Source: Pseudomonas laurentiana (GTDB lineage Bacteria; Pseudomonadota; Gammaproteobacteria; Pseudomonadales; Pseudomonadaceae). From it: 64,000 nucleotides of DNA. The notes below the pieces were generated by a model. That model had not been told where the DNA came from. It ran no database searches and worked only from the letters and a program-made list of their open reading frames with translations. Shown here piece after piece: positions 55,666-64,000 of this stretch. The DNA lies in the NCBI RefSeq assembly GCF_014648275.1, contig NZ_BMQU01000002.1, positions 1 through 64,000 on the forward strand. Direction: 5' to 3'. Positions within the stretch are counted from its first letter, which is position 1; every line of letters starts with the position of its first letter. The position numbers and the translations under genes are program-made.

Positions 55666-57018
55666 TCAAACCACCCACGACAGCAGCATGATGAAGATGA
55701 TGCCGACCACCGAGAGGAGGGTCTCCATCATGCTCCAGGTCTTGAACGTTTGCGCGACGGTCATGTTGAAGTACTGCTTCACCAGCCAAAACCCCGCATC
55801 GTTGACGTGAGACAGAATCAACGAGCCGGCCCCCGTGGCCAGTACCAACAATTCGCGGTTCACCCCTGGAATCATCCCGATCACCGGTGCAACGATTCCC
55901 GCGCCCGTGATGGTTGCGACCGTCGCTGATCCCGTGGCGATACGAATCACCGCGGCCACCAACCACGCCAGCATGATGGGGGAAATCTGCGCCTGTACGG
56001 CCATCTGCCCGATCACATTGCCAACCCCGGTATCGACCAGCATTTGCTTGAAGCCACCACCGGCGCCAACGATCAACACGATGGCGGCAGTAGGGGCCAG
56101 GCTTTGGTCCAGCAGCTTCATGATCTGCTGGCGACTGAAGCCGCGGGCTGAGCCGAAGGTGTAGAACGCCAGCAGCAGTGCCGCGAGGAGGGCGGTGATC
56201 GGGTGCCCGATCAGGTCCATCCACTGCCGAAAGACATGCTCGGCTGGCAGTACAACGTCTGCGAAGGTTTTCAGCAGCATAAGGAACACCGGCAACAGCA
56301 CGGTGATCAGCGTCACGCTGAAGCTGGGCAGGTTTTGCTGGTTGGACTCACGCGCAATCTGTTCCATCAACGCCTGTGAGGGCGATCCTGGGATGTAACG
56401 TGAAATGAAGTTGCCATACAGGGGGCCGGCGATAATCGCGGTCGGCAGCGCGACGATCAACCCATAGAAAATCGTCTTGCCGATGTCAGCGTTGAAAATG
56501 CCAATCGCCAGCAGCGGGCCAGGATGTGGCGGTACCAGCCCATGCACCACGGACAGCCCGGCCAGCAGCGGAATACCGATCTTGATCAACGACACCCCGG
56601 AGCGCCGGGCAACGATGAACACCAATGGAATCAGCAAGACGAAGCCGATTTCAAAGAACAGTGGAATGCCTACCAGAAAGGCCGCAAACATCATCGCCCA
56701 ATGGACATACTGTTTGCCGAACGCGCGGATCAACGTCTGTGCGATCTGGTCGGCGCCCCCAGAATCGGCCATCAGCTTACCGAGCATGGTGCCCAATGCC
56801 AGGACGATCCCGACGAAGCCCAGCACACCACCGAATCCGTCTTGAAATGACTTCATGACCTTGGCTACCGGCATGCCGGAGGTCAGGCCGAGAAAACCGG
56901 CAGCCAGGGTCAGGGCGACGAAAGGGTGGACTTTGAAGTGGGTTATCAGCAGCACCAAGCCGATGATGGTGACCAAAGCATCCAGGAGCAAATACGTGTC
57001 AGTTGCCAATCCGAACAT
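55666..57018 (-). CDS. gntT: Gluconate permease GntT (GntP family)
   Basis: 450 residues, about 12-14 helices. GLVPPHPGPLLAIGIFNADIG near residue 160 and ATGSATVATITGAGIVAPV near 365 are diagnostic of the GntP family. It imports gluconate by proton symport. A GntR-type operator lies 60 nt upstream of its start, and gntK is the preceding gene, 99 nt away on the same strand. Confidence 0.9.
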   Translation of the reverse strand: MFGLATDTYLLLDALVTIIGLVLLITHFKVHPFVALTLAAGFLGLTSGMPVAKVMKSFQDGFGGVLGFVGIVLALGTMLGKLMADSGGADQIAQTLIRAFGKQYVHWAMMFAAFLVGIPLFFEIGFVLLIPLVFIVARRSGVSLIKIGIPLLAGLSVVHGLVPPHPGPLLAIGIFNADIGKTIFYGLIVALPTAIIAGPLYGNFISRYIPGSPSQALMEQIARESNQQNLPSFSVTLITVLLPVFLMLLKTFADVVLPAEHVFRQWMDLIGHPITALLAALLLAFYTFGSARGFSRQQIMKLLDQSLAPTAAIVLIVGAGGGFKQMLVDTGVGNVIGQMAVQAQISPIMLAWLVAAVIRIATGSATVATITGAGIVAPVIGMIPGVNRELLVLATGAGSLILSHVNDAGFWLVKQYFNMTVAQTFKTWSMMETLLSVVGIIFIMLLSWVV

Positions 57019-57077
57019 GGTTCAGAGCCTCATATTGTCTTTATTTTGGGCAGTGCGGGTAGTGCTTGAACTGTCTG

Positions 57078-57091
57078 AGATAGCGCTATCT
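57078..57091. promoter_or_regulatory. GntR operator upstream of gntT
   Basis: AGATAGCGCTATCT is a perfect 14-nt palindrome, the core TAGCGCTA type site used by GntR of gluconate genes. It lies between gntK and gntT, giving gntT its own regulated promoter. Confidence 0.72.
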
Positions 57092-57117
57092 TTGGTGAGC
57101 CGGAGAATCGGTCGTAA

Positions 57118-57657
57118 TCAGGCCGTTTGCGCCAACACCGTCTCACCGAAGGGCTTTAGCCATTGATCCACCCGATCTGCCAGTTGCTCGACCGGCAAGG
57201 TGGCATCCAGTGCCAGGGTCAAGGGTTCACCATGAGGGACTTCAAGGGCTGCGAACTGGCTGTCGATCAGGCTGGCCGGCATGAAATGCCCGGGACGGGC
57301 GCGGACTCTTCGGGTGGCCTCTTCAGGCGACAGTTCCAGGAAGACGAAACACAACCCTGGCACGGCATCACGCAAGGTTTGTCGGTAGCGTTGCTTGAGG
57401 GCAGAACACGTGAGAACAGGACGTTCGCCCGCCATGATCGTGGCCTGCAGTTCTTCTGCCAGGCGAATCAACCAGCCAGCGCGGTCTTGATCGTCGAGTG
57501 GAATGCCGGCGCTCATCTTTTCGATGTTGGCGGCAGGATGGAAGGCATCGCCTTCGATCAGGCGACCGCCGCTGCGCTCGGCAATGGCAGAACCGATGCA
57601 GCTCTTGCCGCATCCAGCTACGCCCATTACCACTATCGCGGACAGGGGAGAGTTCAT
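57118..57657 (-). CDS. gntK: Gluconokinase GntK
   Basis: 179 residues, thermoresistant-type gluconokinase. The P-loop is VMGVAGCGKSCIG near residue 10. GDAFHPAANIEKMSAGIPLDDQDRAGWL and CSALKQRYRQTLR are conserved. It phosphorylates gluconate to 6-phosphogluconate. AGGAGGT precedes the ATG at 57657. It is divergent from gntR, with two operator sites between them. Confidence 0.93.
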   Translation of the reverse strand: MNSPLSAIVVMGVAGCGKSCIGSAIAERSGGRLIEGDAFHPAANIEKMSAGIPLDDQDRAGWLIRLAEELQATIMAGERPVLTCSALKQRYRQTLRDAVPGLCFVFLELSPEEATRRVRARPGHFMPASLIDSQFAALEVPHGEPLTLALDATLPVEQLADRVDQWLKPFGETVLAQTA

Positions 57658-57676
57658 CGGTACCTCCTGCGAGGCA

Positions 57677-57690
57677 AGATAGCGCTGTCT
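57677..57690. promoter_or_regulatory. GntR operator upstream of gntK
   Basis: AGATAGCGCTGTCT matches the gntT-side palindrome with one change and lies 19 nt before the gntK start. Expected repression site. Confidence 0.7.
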
Positions 57691-57804
57691 TTGGCCGGTC
57701 GAGTGAATGGCTCGGACGCTACCTGCCCAGATGTTATTGATTTTGTAGTTAGCAGTCTGGGTGCCCTTTGCAACGTGCACGCAGTTTTGCATTGCCTGAC
57801 GCAT

Positions 57805-57818
57805 GGGACAGCGCTACC
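57805..57818. promoter_or_regulatory. Possible GntR operator upstream of gntR
   Basis: GGGACAGCGCTACC keeps the AGCGCTA core of the other two sites but is more diverged at the flanks. It lies 45 nt before gntR and would allow autoregulation. Confidence 0.5.
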
Positions 57819-57863
57819 TTAGTGCCCGTTCCCCACTCTTTGCAAGACAAAAATATCAGGCAC

Positions 57864-58883
57864 ATGACCCGCATCGGCTCCCGTACTACCGGTCGTCCCA
57901 CCCTGGCAGAAGTGGCCAGACTTTCCGGGGTTTCCCCGATTACAGCGTCCCGCGCATTGCGCGGGGTCAGCACGGTTGCCCCTGAGCTGGTTGAAAAGGT
58001 CCAGGTTGCAGCGTCGACGCTGGGCTACATCGCCAACCCGGCAGCGCGCGCATTGGCGTCGGCGCAAAGCCAGTCGGTGGTGGTGCTGATCCCGTCGCTG
58101 TCCAACCACCTGTTCATCGATACCCTTGAAGCGATCCATGAGGTCATGCGTCCGCGCGGCCTGGAGGTCTTGATCGGTAACTACCACTACGACCAGACCG
58201 AAGAAGAAAACCTGATCAGGAACTACCTGGCCTATCAGCCCTGCGGCATCCTGCTCACTGGGTTCGACCGTACCGAAGCAGCGCAGCGGATGCTGAGCGC
58301 CAGTGCGGTGCCGTGTGTGCACATGATGGAGGTGAGCAGTGCAGAGGGTGTTATCTCGGTAGGCTTCTCGCAGCGCGATGCTGGCCGGGCAGCAGCGCAG
58401 CACCTGTTGGCCCGTGGACGACGCCGGTTGGGCTTTATTGCCGCGCAGTTGGACCCGCGCGTCATGCAGCGTGCAGAAGGCTTCCGCCAGGCATTGGCCG
58501 AAGCGGGCTTGCAAGCGCCGGAACTGGAGTTGCTGGCACCGGAGCCTTCGTCCATTGGGTTAGGGGGGGAGCTTTTCAGCCAATTGATTACCGAGCACCC
58601 TGACCTCGATGGCATTTTCTTCTGCAACGACGATTTGGCGCAGGGCGCGATATTTCAGGCGTTGCGCCAGGGTATTGCAGTGCCGGAGCGTGTTGCGATG
58701 GTGGGGTTCAACGACCTGCCCACATCGGCTCACCTGGTACCCCGATTGACCTCGATACGTACACCACGCGCGGCTGTTGGACGGTGCGCGGCGCAAGCAC
58801 TGCTGGCAGTGCTGGACGGCAAGAAAGGCCTGCAACAGGCGCAGGACCTGGGGTTCGAGCTGGTCGTTCGCGAAAGTACGTAA
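57864..58883 (+). CDS. gntR: LacI-family gluconate repressor GntR
   Basis: 339 residues. The helix-turn-helix is PTLAEVARLSGVSPITASRALRG and the hinge AANPAARALAS-like segment follows. The periplasmic-binding-type effector domain runs from VVVLIPSLSNHLF to the end. Divergent from gntK-gntT, with AGCGCT-core operators in front of all three genes; gluconate or 6-phosphogluconate would be the inducer in the family. The ATG at 57864 gives the standard LacI start. Confidence 0.9.
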   Translation: MTRIGSRTTGRPTLAEVARLSGVSPITASRALRGVSTVAPELVEKVQVAASTLGYIANPAARALASAQSQSVVVLIPSLSNHLFIDTLEAIHEVMRPRGLEVLIGNYHYDQTEEENLIRNYLAYQPCGILLTGFDRTEAAQRMLSASAVPCVHMMEVSSAEGVISVGFSQRDAGRAAAQHLLARGRRRLGFIAAQLDPRVMQRAEGFRQALAEAGLQAPELELLAPEPSSIGLGGELFSQLITEHPDLDGIFFCNDDLAQGAIFQALRQGIAVPERVAMVGFNDLPTSAHLVPRLTSIRTPRAAVGRCAAQALLAVLDGKKGLQQAQDLGFELVVREST

Positions 58884-58897
58884 GCCTGCACTGAGCC

Positions 58898-61800
58898 TTA
58901 GTGGACCCTGGTGCGTTGATTCAAGTGCGCATCCAGGTCGATCAGGCTTGTTTCCAGGTTCAGGATCAGGGCCTGCAAGGCGCGCGGTGAGGGTTTTCCG
59001 GCGCAAGCCTGCTCAACCGCTTCACAGCACTGTACGACGCCGCGGGCCTTGAGCATTTTCGCGCCCCCCTTGATTCGGTGCGCCAGTGCACGCAGATCCT
59101 GAAGCGTAGGCGCAGGGCCGAGGGCTTGTAATGCCTGGAGGTCTTCGGCGTTACTCTGTGCCAGTTCACCCAACAGACGTGTTATCAGTTTCGGATCACC
59201 CAGCGTCAAGTAGCGCAGATTATCGATATCAAAGCCGCTACTGCCTGTATCGCTGACACTGTCTACGGGTGCAGCGTCGACCTCCGCGTCGGCCCCGGAA
59301 GTGTGCAAATGGCGGCGCAATTCGTTCAGGCCGATCGGCTTGAACAGGCAGTCATTCATGCCAGAGGCCAGGCAGCGCTCGCGCTCTTCGGCTTGCGCGT
59401 TTGCGGTCAGGCCGAGGATCAAGCAGGGCGGCTGGTTGCTCTCGGCCTCTGCGCTGCGGATGCGCCGCGTCAGTTCATGACCATCCATGATGGGCATGTT
59501 GCAATCGCTGATGACCACATCGAAACGTTGGTTCTGCCAGGCTTGCAGCGCAGTGCTGCCGTCATTTGCCAAGGTGACACGGTGCCCGAGTACGCTGAGT
59601 TGCTTCTCCAGCAACATCAGGTTGGCCGGATAGTCATCGACGACAAGGATGTTCAGTGTCGGGGCGACCCTGTCCGAGGGTACATCCTCCGTTGGCAAGG
59701 TTGGCACGCTGCTGGCGTCGACCCGCGGTACGTACAGCTCGATACAGATCCGGGTGCCTTGCCCAAGCGTGCTGTGCAAGGTCAGACGCCCACCCATGAG
59801 TTCACACAGCGTACGGCTGATGACCAGCCCCAGGCCGGTACCTTGTTGGGACAGTTCATGGTTGGCCTGCACAAACGGGCTAAACAAGCGTGCCTGGTCA
59901 TCGGCGCTGATGCCGATACCGGTGTCTTCCACGTCTAGCTGCAGGTCCATGTGCGGGTCTGTAGGGGCGCTGTCGGCTCGCAGGTTGATCGTGATCTGGC
60001 CGCGCTCGGTGAACTTGATGGCGTTACTCAACAGGTTTGACAGCACCTGCCTGAAACGCAGAGGGTCAATCACCGCAAGGCCGGGCAACGGGCTCTGCAG
60101 GTTGGATTGCAATGTCAGCCCCTTGAGCCTGGCGCTGCCTTCATGCATGCGCACGGTGGCGTTGATCACTGCCAACAGATCGGTTGGTTGTGGTGTCAGC
60201 GTCATGTGCCCCGACTCGATTCGGGCGATGTCCAGAATATCGCCGATCAGCTCCAGAAGACCATTGGCTGCATCAGAGGCAACCTTTAGCGAAGCAGGGT
60301 CTGCACGACCTTGCTCGGCATCGATGACCGCCAGTTCCAACAGGCCGATGACGGCGTTCATCGGTGTCCGGATCTCATGGCTCATGGTCGCCAGAAAGGT
60401 ACTCTTTGCCCTGTTGGCAGAATCGGCTTGCTCCTTCGCCTGACGCAGCTCTTCAAGCAAGCGTTTGCTGAAGCCCAACTGTTCCTGCAATGCCTGTTCG
60501 GCTTCAGTGCGTTGCCGGATCAGTTTGCGCAGGTAATGGTTCCAAAAAAAGATGGCGCCGATGACCAGGCCTGCCCCAATCAAAATCTGCAGGATCAGTG
60601 CGCGGTAGTTCTGCCAAAGATCGTTGCTGATCAGTGCATTGGTCCGCCAACGGTTGGTCAACTGGATCATTTCGTCAGGCGGGATGCTCAACAAGGCCTT
60701 GTTCAGAATCGAATGCAGAACGGTGGCATCGCGGGCGGTGGCAAAGGCCGCAGTAACCGGTGTATCACCGAGCGTTGCACAAATACGCAAACGGTCCTTG
60801 AACAGGCGCCGGGTGAAGTAGACAGCATTGAGGTGAGTGCTGATGGCGGCGTCTGCCCGGCCTTGCGCGACGTACTCCATCAGCGCCATGGCATTCGGTG
60901 CCTCGACCAACTGAATGTCCGGGTGCTGTTTCAGCAATTGTTCCTTGAAGGCGTAGTCGCGCACGACCGCCAGGCGTCGACCTTTGAGCTGTTCGAGGCT
61001 CTGTGGTGCGTCATCGCGCAGGCTTGTGACAATCACCTGCGGGTTGGCCAGGTACGGGCGTGTAAAGCTGAGCCGGGCATCTCGAGACGGCCCGTACATC
61101 AGGGCGCCGGCTATGTCGGCTTGACCTTGCTCGACCTGCTCGATGATTGCCGATACCGAAGGGGCGTCGACGAACTCGAACCTCAACCCGGTGCGTAATG
61201 TGATCTGTTCCAGCAAGTCGATGGTAATGCCACGGTAATGCTGGTTGTCATCGATAAACGTCAGCGGCGCGTAGGTGCTGTTCACTGCAACCCGTACGAT
61301 GGGGTGCTGCTTGATCCAGGCGCGTTCGCTAGCATTGAGTGATGACACTTCGCGGTCGAGCAGGATGCTCGCATTGCCGCTGCTCCAGCGGCGCAGCACA
61401 TTCAGACGGTCACTGTCTGCAATACTGCCCAGTGCCTGGTTGACCAGCCGTAGCAAGGTCTGATTATCGCGTGAGAGCGCGAAGGAAAAACTGCTTCGGT
61501 CATTTTTTACAAAATGCGATATATGCAGGCTGTCTTGAAAGTACCGGCCAATCAGATAGTCGGAACTGACGACATCACCGAAATAGGCCTGGGCTTGGCC
61601 CAAGGCCACGGCAGACAGGGCACTCAGGGTGGAGTTGTAGAGCTGCAAGTGAGCCGCGGGATAAAGCTGGCGAACCTCTTCCTCTGGCAGGTAGTGATCC
61701 ACCATGGCCAATGTCACATTCGCCAGCGGGTCCTCTGCACTGCGGGGTTTGCCCAGAGGCGTAACGATGATGGGTTGATCATCGGCATACGGCTGGCTCA

Positions 61801-62209
61801 GCATCAGCGCGGTATCTGCAGCCTCATAACCGTTGGCGCTGCCCAGCAAGTCAATGCGACCTGCATCCAGGGCTGCGATGGCATCGCGACGGCTGGAGAA
61901 CCGACGCACCTCAATCGGCATTCCCAATTGTTCGCCAACCAGGCCCGCGTAATCGGCTGTCAGGCCTTCGTAGTCGGTTTGGCTGAGATTGATGTCGAAC
62001 GGCGGATAGTCTGGGGCTGAGGTGCCCAACACCAGTACCCGCTTGCCGTTTAACCACTGACGGTCGTTCACCGACAAGGACAATGGTTTGCTGCTGCTCA
62101 ATGAGCGGGCAAGCAGATTGCGTGGCTCACCCTGTTCATCGGCCACGGCGAGGCTGGCTGCCAGTAACGCCAGGCAGCAGAGCAAGGGCGCCAGCCGTAG
62201 AGGTCTCAT
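58898..62209 (-). CDS. BvgS-like unorthodox hybrid sensor histidine kinase
   Basis: 1103 residues. Signal peptide, two tandem solute-binding (SBP_bac_3) domains at about 50-280 and 300-530, a membrane helix at about 535-557, HisKA with H611 in [11 protein letters not shown], HATPase with [16 protein letters not shown] and GTGLGL, a receiver with D902 ([11 protein letters not shown]) and an Hpt domain with H1044 ([10 protein letters not shown]). The architecture is that of BvgS/EvgS, but no PAS domain is visible between the membrane helix and HisKA. It overlaps the response-regulator gene by 4 nt. Ligand unknown. Confidence 0.9.
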   Translation of the reverse strand: MRPLRLAPLLCCLALLAASLAVADEQGEPRNLLARSLSSSKPLSLSVNDRQWLNGKRVLVLGTSAPDYPPFDINLSQTDYEGLTADYAGLVGEQLGMPIEVRRFSSRRDAIAALDAGRIDLLGSANGYEAADTALMLSQPYADDQPIIVTPLGKPRSAEDPLANVTLAMVDHYLPEEEVRQLYPAAHLQLYNSTLSALSAVALGQAQAYFGDVVSSDYLIGRYFQDSLHISHFVKNDRSSFSFALSRDNQTLLRLVNQALGSIADSDRLNVLRRWSSGNASILLDREVSSLNASERAWIKQHPIVRVAVNSTYAPLTFIDDNQHYRGITIDLLEQITLRTGLRFEFVDAPSVSAIIEQVEQGQADIAGALMYGPSRDARLSFTRPYLANPQVIVTSLRDDAPQSLEQLKGRRLAVVRDYAFKEQLLKQHPDIQLVEAPNAMALMEYVAQGRADAAISTHLNAVYFTRRLFKDRLRICATLGDTPVTAAFATARDATVLHSILNKALLSIPPDEMIQLTNRWRTNALISNDLWQNYRALILQILIGAGLVIGAIFFWNHYLRKLIRQRTEAEQALQEQLGFSKRLLEELRQAKEQADSANRAKSTFLATMSHEIRTPMNAVIGLLELAVIDAEQGRADPASLKVASDAANGLLELIGDILDIARIESGHMTLTPQPTDLLAVINATVRMHEGSARLKGLTLQSNLQSPLPGLAVIDPLRFRQVLSNLLSNAIKFTERGQITINLRADSAPTDPHMDLQLDVEDTGIGISADDQARLFSPFVQANHELSQQGTGLGLVISRTLCELMGGRLTLHSTLGQGTRICIELYVPRVDASSVPTLPTEDVPSDRVAPTLNILVVDDYPANLMLLEKQLSVLGHRVTLANDGSTALQAWQNQRFDVVISDCNMPIMDGHELTRRIRSAEAESNQPPCLILGLTANAQAEERERCLASGMNDCLFKPIGLNELRRHLHTSGADAEVDAAPVDSVSDTGSSGFDIDNLRYLTLGDPKLITRLLGELAQSNAEDLQALQALGPAPTLQDLRALAHRIKGGAKMLKARGVVQCCEAVEQACAGKPSPRALQALILNLETSLIDLDAHLNQRTRVH

Positions 62210-62814
62210 GTCAGGTTACGGTTGGCCAGATCGACCATTTCCACCAACGAACTGACCTGTAGCTTCTCCATGATCCGGGTTTTGTAGGTGCTGATGGTCT
62301 TTGGACTGAGCATCATCTCCTCGGCTATGTCCTTGTTGGAGCGACCTGCTGCCAGCAAGCGCAACACCACCATTTCCTGATCAGACAAGTCCGTCAGGCG
62401 TTCCCCCTCACTGGCCATCGGGCCGCGCAAGGACATGTCGGGGAAGTACGCGTAACCGGAAACAACGGCTTTCAAGGCAGCCAGGAAAGACTGTTCCGTC
62501 TCTTCCTTGTGAACGAAAGCCGACGCACCTGCATCCAGGCACCTGCGGGAAAACAGTTCTGCAGGTTGCCCGGTGTAAACCAGAATGCGAGGAGGCGGCT
62601 CAAGCAAGCGCAGGCGCTTGAGCACACTAAGGCCATCTAGGCGGGGGATGCCAATATCAAGAACGACAACGTCAGGTTTGAGTTCTCGAATCAGTTGCAC
62701 CGATTCGACGCCGTCGCCGGACTCACCGACCACGTGGTAACGGTGTTGCTCCAGCAGCATCTTTAAGCCAATGCGGATCGTTGGGTGATCGTCGACGATC
62801 AAGACCTTCGCCAT
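62206..62814 (-). CDS. NarL/FixJ-type response regulator (BvgA-like)
   Basis: 202 residues. Receiver with D8/D9, phosphoacceptor D53 in [13 protein letters not shown] and K103; then a LuxR-type helix-turn-helix with [39 protein letters not shown]. It is the partner of the overlapping BvgS-like kinase and presumably activates promoters outside the window. ATGA overlap at 62206-62209. Confidence 0.9.
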   Translation of the reverse strand: MAKVLIVDDHPTIRIGLKMLLEQHRYHVVGESGDGVESVQLIRELKPDVVVLDIGIPRLDGLSVLKRLRLLEPPPRILVYTGQPAELFSRRCLDAGASAFVHKEETEQSFLAALKAVVSGYAYFPDMSLRGPMASEGERLTDLSDQEMVVLRLLAAGRSNKDIAEEMMLSPKTISTYKTRIMEKLQVSSLVEMVDLANRNLT

Positions 62815-63021
62815 CGCGCAACTCCTTGTCGTAAATGTGGGCCTTTTCTTGATTCTCTCAGGAAGGCGCGCCTGGCCGTTGTCGGCAAGCAGCCTACGAT
62901 ACGTCGAATGGGGTCTGATGAGTATGGAGATTATAGAAGCGTAGGAAATTATGCGCAGGATAAAAGAAACGCCCTACAGCCAAGGTAATACATGCCGGGT
63001 TGTGGTGCAAAAACGCCGGCA

Positions 63022-63058
63022 GCGCATCCTCAAATGAGGACGCGCGCAATGATTTTTT
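63022..63058. terminator. Hairpin with T-run, likely bidirectional
   Basis: GCGCATCCTC (63022-63031), an AAAT loop and GAGGACGCGC (63036-63045) form a 10-bp stem with one mismatch. Seven T follow on the plus strand at 63053-63059, and a shorter T-run lies on the minus side. It sits 35 nt past the DUF1272 stop and may terminate that leftward gene. The surrounding 62815-63079 shows no other gene. Confidence 0.55.
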
Positions 63059-63079
63059 TCGCTGGGGAGGCTGTGCAAA

Positions 63080-63325
63080 CTAGCGGCTGGAGCAGCCCTT
63101 GTCCTTGACGATTCGCAGTGTTGACGCAGGGTTCCTGGCCAATGCTGCACCCACTCGGGGCGGACGCGCAGTGAGTTGTCCCCCGCAGTTCGGACACCGC
63201 CCCTTCAGGGTGTGGTCGCTGCAGTCTCGACAGTAGGTGCATTCGAAGGAGCAGATAAAGGCATCCGTGCTGTCCCCCGGAAGATCAGTACCACAGCATT
63301 CACAGTTGGGGCGCAATTCAAGCAT
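63080..63325 (-). CDS. DUF1272 zinc-ribbon-like protein
   Basis: 81 residues with three cysteine groups (NCECCGTDLP, CSFECTYCRDC, CPNCGGQL) that would bind zinc, the DUF1272 pattern. The basic C-terminal tail is not conserved in any way I know. The family is small, widespread in proteobacteria and of unknown function. It lies 45 nt downstream of cobM, on the same strand. Confidence 0.87.
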   Translation of the reverse strand: MLELRPNCECCGTDLPGDSTDAFICSFECTYCRDCSDHTLKGRCPNCGGQLTARPPRVGAALARNPASTLRIVKDKGCSSR

Positions 63326-63370
63326 GGTCGACTCCTTCGGACTGAATGGGTGTGCTGCTGCGGAGGTTGT

Positions 63371-64000
63371 CTAGGGGCGGTACAGGTGTGCGTGTCCGGC
63401 GCGGTACAGCGCCGACTCGGCAAAGGCATCGGCAGCCAGCACCCGGCCGACCAGAATCAACGCTGTACGCCGGAAGCCTTTAGCCTGCACCTGCGGCAGA
63501 ATATCGTCCAGTGTCCCTTTGACCCAGTCCTGATCTGGCCATGTAGCCCGGTGCACCACGGCAATGGGGCAATCCCCGCCGTAGTGTGGGCGCAGTTCTT
63601 CGATGATTTTTGCCAGGTGCTGTACACCCAGGTGTACGGCAAGCGTGGCCTTGTGTGTTGCCAGATTGGCAAGCTCTTCGCCGGCCGGCATCGGCGATTT
63701 GTCGGCATAGCGGGTGAGGATCACGCTCTGCGAGACCTCCGGCAGGGTCAACTCGCACCCCAGCAGGGCGGCACTGGCAGCGGCCGCGGTGACGCCGGGA
63801 ATGATCTCGAAGGGGATAGCCAGTTCGCGCAGATGCCGAATCTGCTCGCCTATGGCCCCGTATAGGCTAGGGTCGCCACTGTGTACACGGGCAACATCCT
63901 GGCCTTTGGCATGTGCTTCACGCATGGCGTCGATAATTTGCGCCAGGTGCAGCTCGGCGCTGTTGATCACGGTTTCGGCGCGGTGCCCTTCGAGCACTGC
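63371..64000 (-). CDS. cobM: Precorrin-4 C11-methyltransferase CobM, N-terminus beyond the window
   Basis: 210 codons are inside; the first 40 or so residues lie to the right of the window. The visible part has VHSGDPSLYGAIGEQIRHL and PGVTAAAASAALLGCELTLPE, the SAM-binding loops of the tetrapyrrole methylase fold, and ends RAGHAHLYRP. CobM methylates precorrin-4 at C11 in aerobic cobalamin synthesis. It appears intact as far as visible. Confidence 0.92.
   Translation of the reverse strand, partial: AVLEGHRAETVINSAELHLAQIIDAMREAHAKGQDVARVHSGDPSLYGAIGEQIRHLRELAIPFEIIPGVTAAAASAALLGCELTLPEVSQSVILTRYADKSPMPAGEELANLATHKATLAVHLGVQHLAKIIEELRPHYGGDCPIAVVHRATWPDQDWVKGTLDDILPQVQAKGFRRTALILVGRVLAADAFAESALYRAGHAHLYRP

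Overview
The window looks like chromosomal DNA of a Pseudomonas close to the P. putida group. The evidence is a GC-rich sequence, a complete phenylacetate (paa/pha) catabolon with its own porin and permease, a reductive pyrimidine-degradation cluster of the Pseudomonas type, GntR-regulated gluconate genes, and small Pseudomonas families (DUF2790, DUF1272). I see no rRNA, tRNA, CRISPR array, insertion sequence, integrase or prophage. All functional calls are from reading sequence and motifs; no database search was run.

Layout. 1-4.1 kb: a truncated N-terminus, a methyltransferase, a secreted HExxH protein, an MFS sugar-efflux-type transporter and a DUF2784 membrane protein. 4.2-11.8 kb: reductive pyrimidine/hydantoin degradation, with hydantoinase-preT-preA leftward and an NCS1 transporter plus an N-carbamoyl-amino-acid amidohydrolase rightward, around a 0.6-kb divergent region holding a perfect AT-rich palindrome. 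12-15.9 kb: a LysR regulator divergent from an organophosphate-type MFS transporter and a FAD amine oxidase resembling the aminophosphonate-associated family. 16-25.9 kb: a YebC/PmpR paralogue, a thioesterase, an MFS pump with its TetR regulator and a clear operator, a propionyl-CoA-synthetase-like ligase, an AFG1/ZapE ATPase, a LysR/CynX pair, a DUF2790 protein and a RutR-like TetR. 26-27.9 kb: an unusual ComEC-like metallo-beta-lactamase-fold protein and a GNAT acetyltransferase.

28-45.5 kb: the phenylacetate catabolon. One leftward unit is paaF-G-H-I-J-K, which ends in a strong terminator. A second leftward unit starts at a near-consensus promoter and runs paaA-B-C-D-E, a DUF485 protein, a solute symporter, an OprD-type porin and paaZ. 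paaY and the repressor gene paaX run rightward. A GTGATAC box recurs at the control regions; two copies share the same 27-nt spacing to a GTGTC half. Phenylacetate would enter by porin and symporter, be activated by PaaK, epoxidised by PaaABCDE, isomerised by PaaG, opened and oxidised by PaaZ, and beta-oxidised by PaaJ/F/H to acetyl-CoA and succinyl-CoA.

45.5-52.5 kb: a tightly coupled wecB-nfrB-nfrA-DUF4434 operon resembling the phage N4 receptor / c-di-GMP-dependent exopolysaccharide pathway. Its glycosyltransferase carries four MshEN-like repeats. 52.6-54.4 kb: a threonine dehydratase gene preceded by what reads as a classical branched-chain amino-acid leader-peptide attenuator. 54.5-58.9 kb: an iron alcohol dehydrogenase and the gluconate genes gntT, gntK and gntR with three shared operators. 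58.9-62.8 kb: a BvgS/BvgA-like two-component system. 63-64 kb: a DUF1272 protein and truncated cobM.
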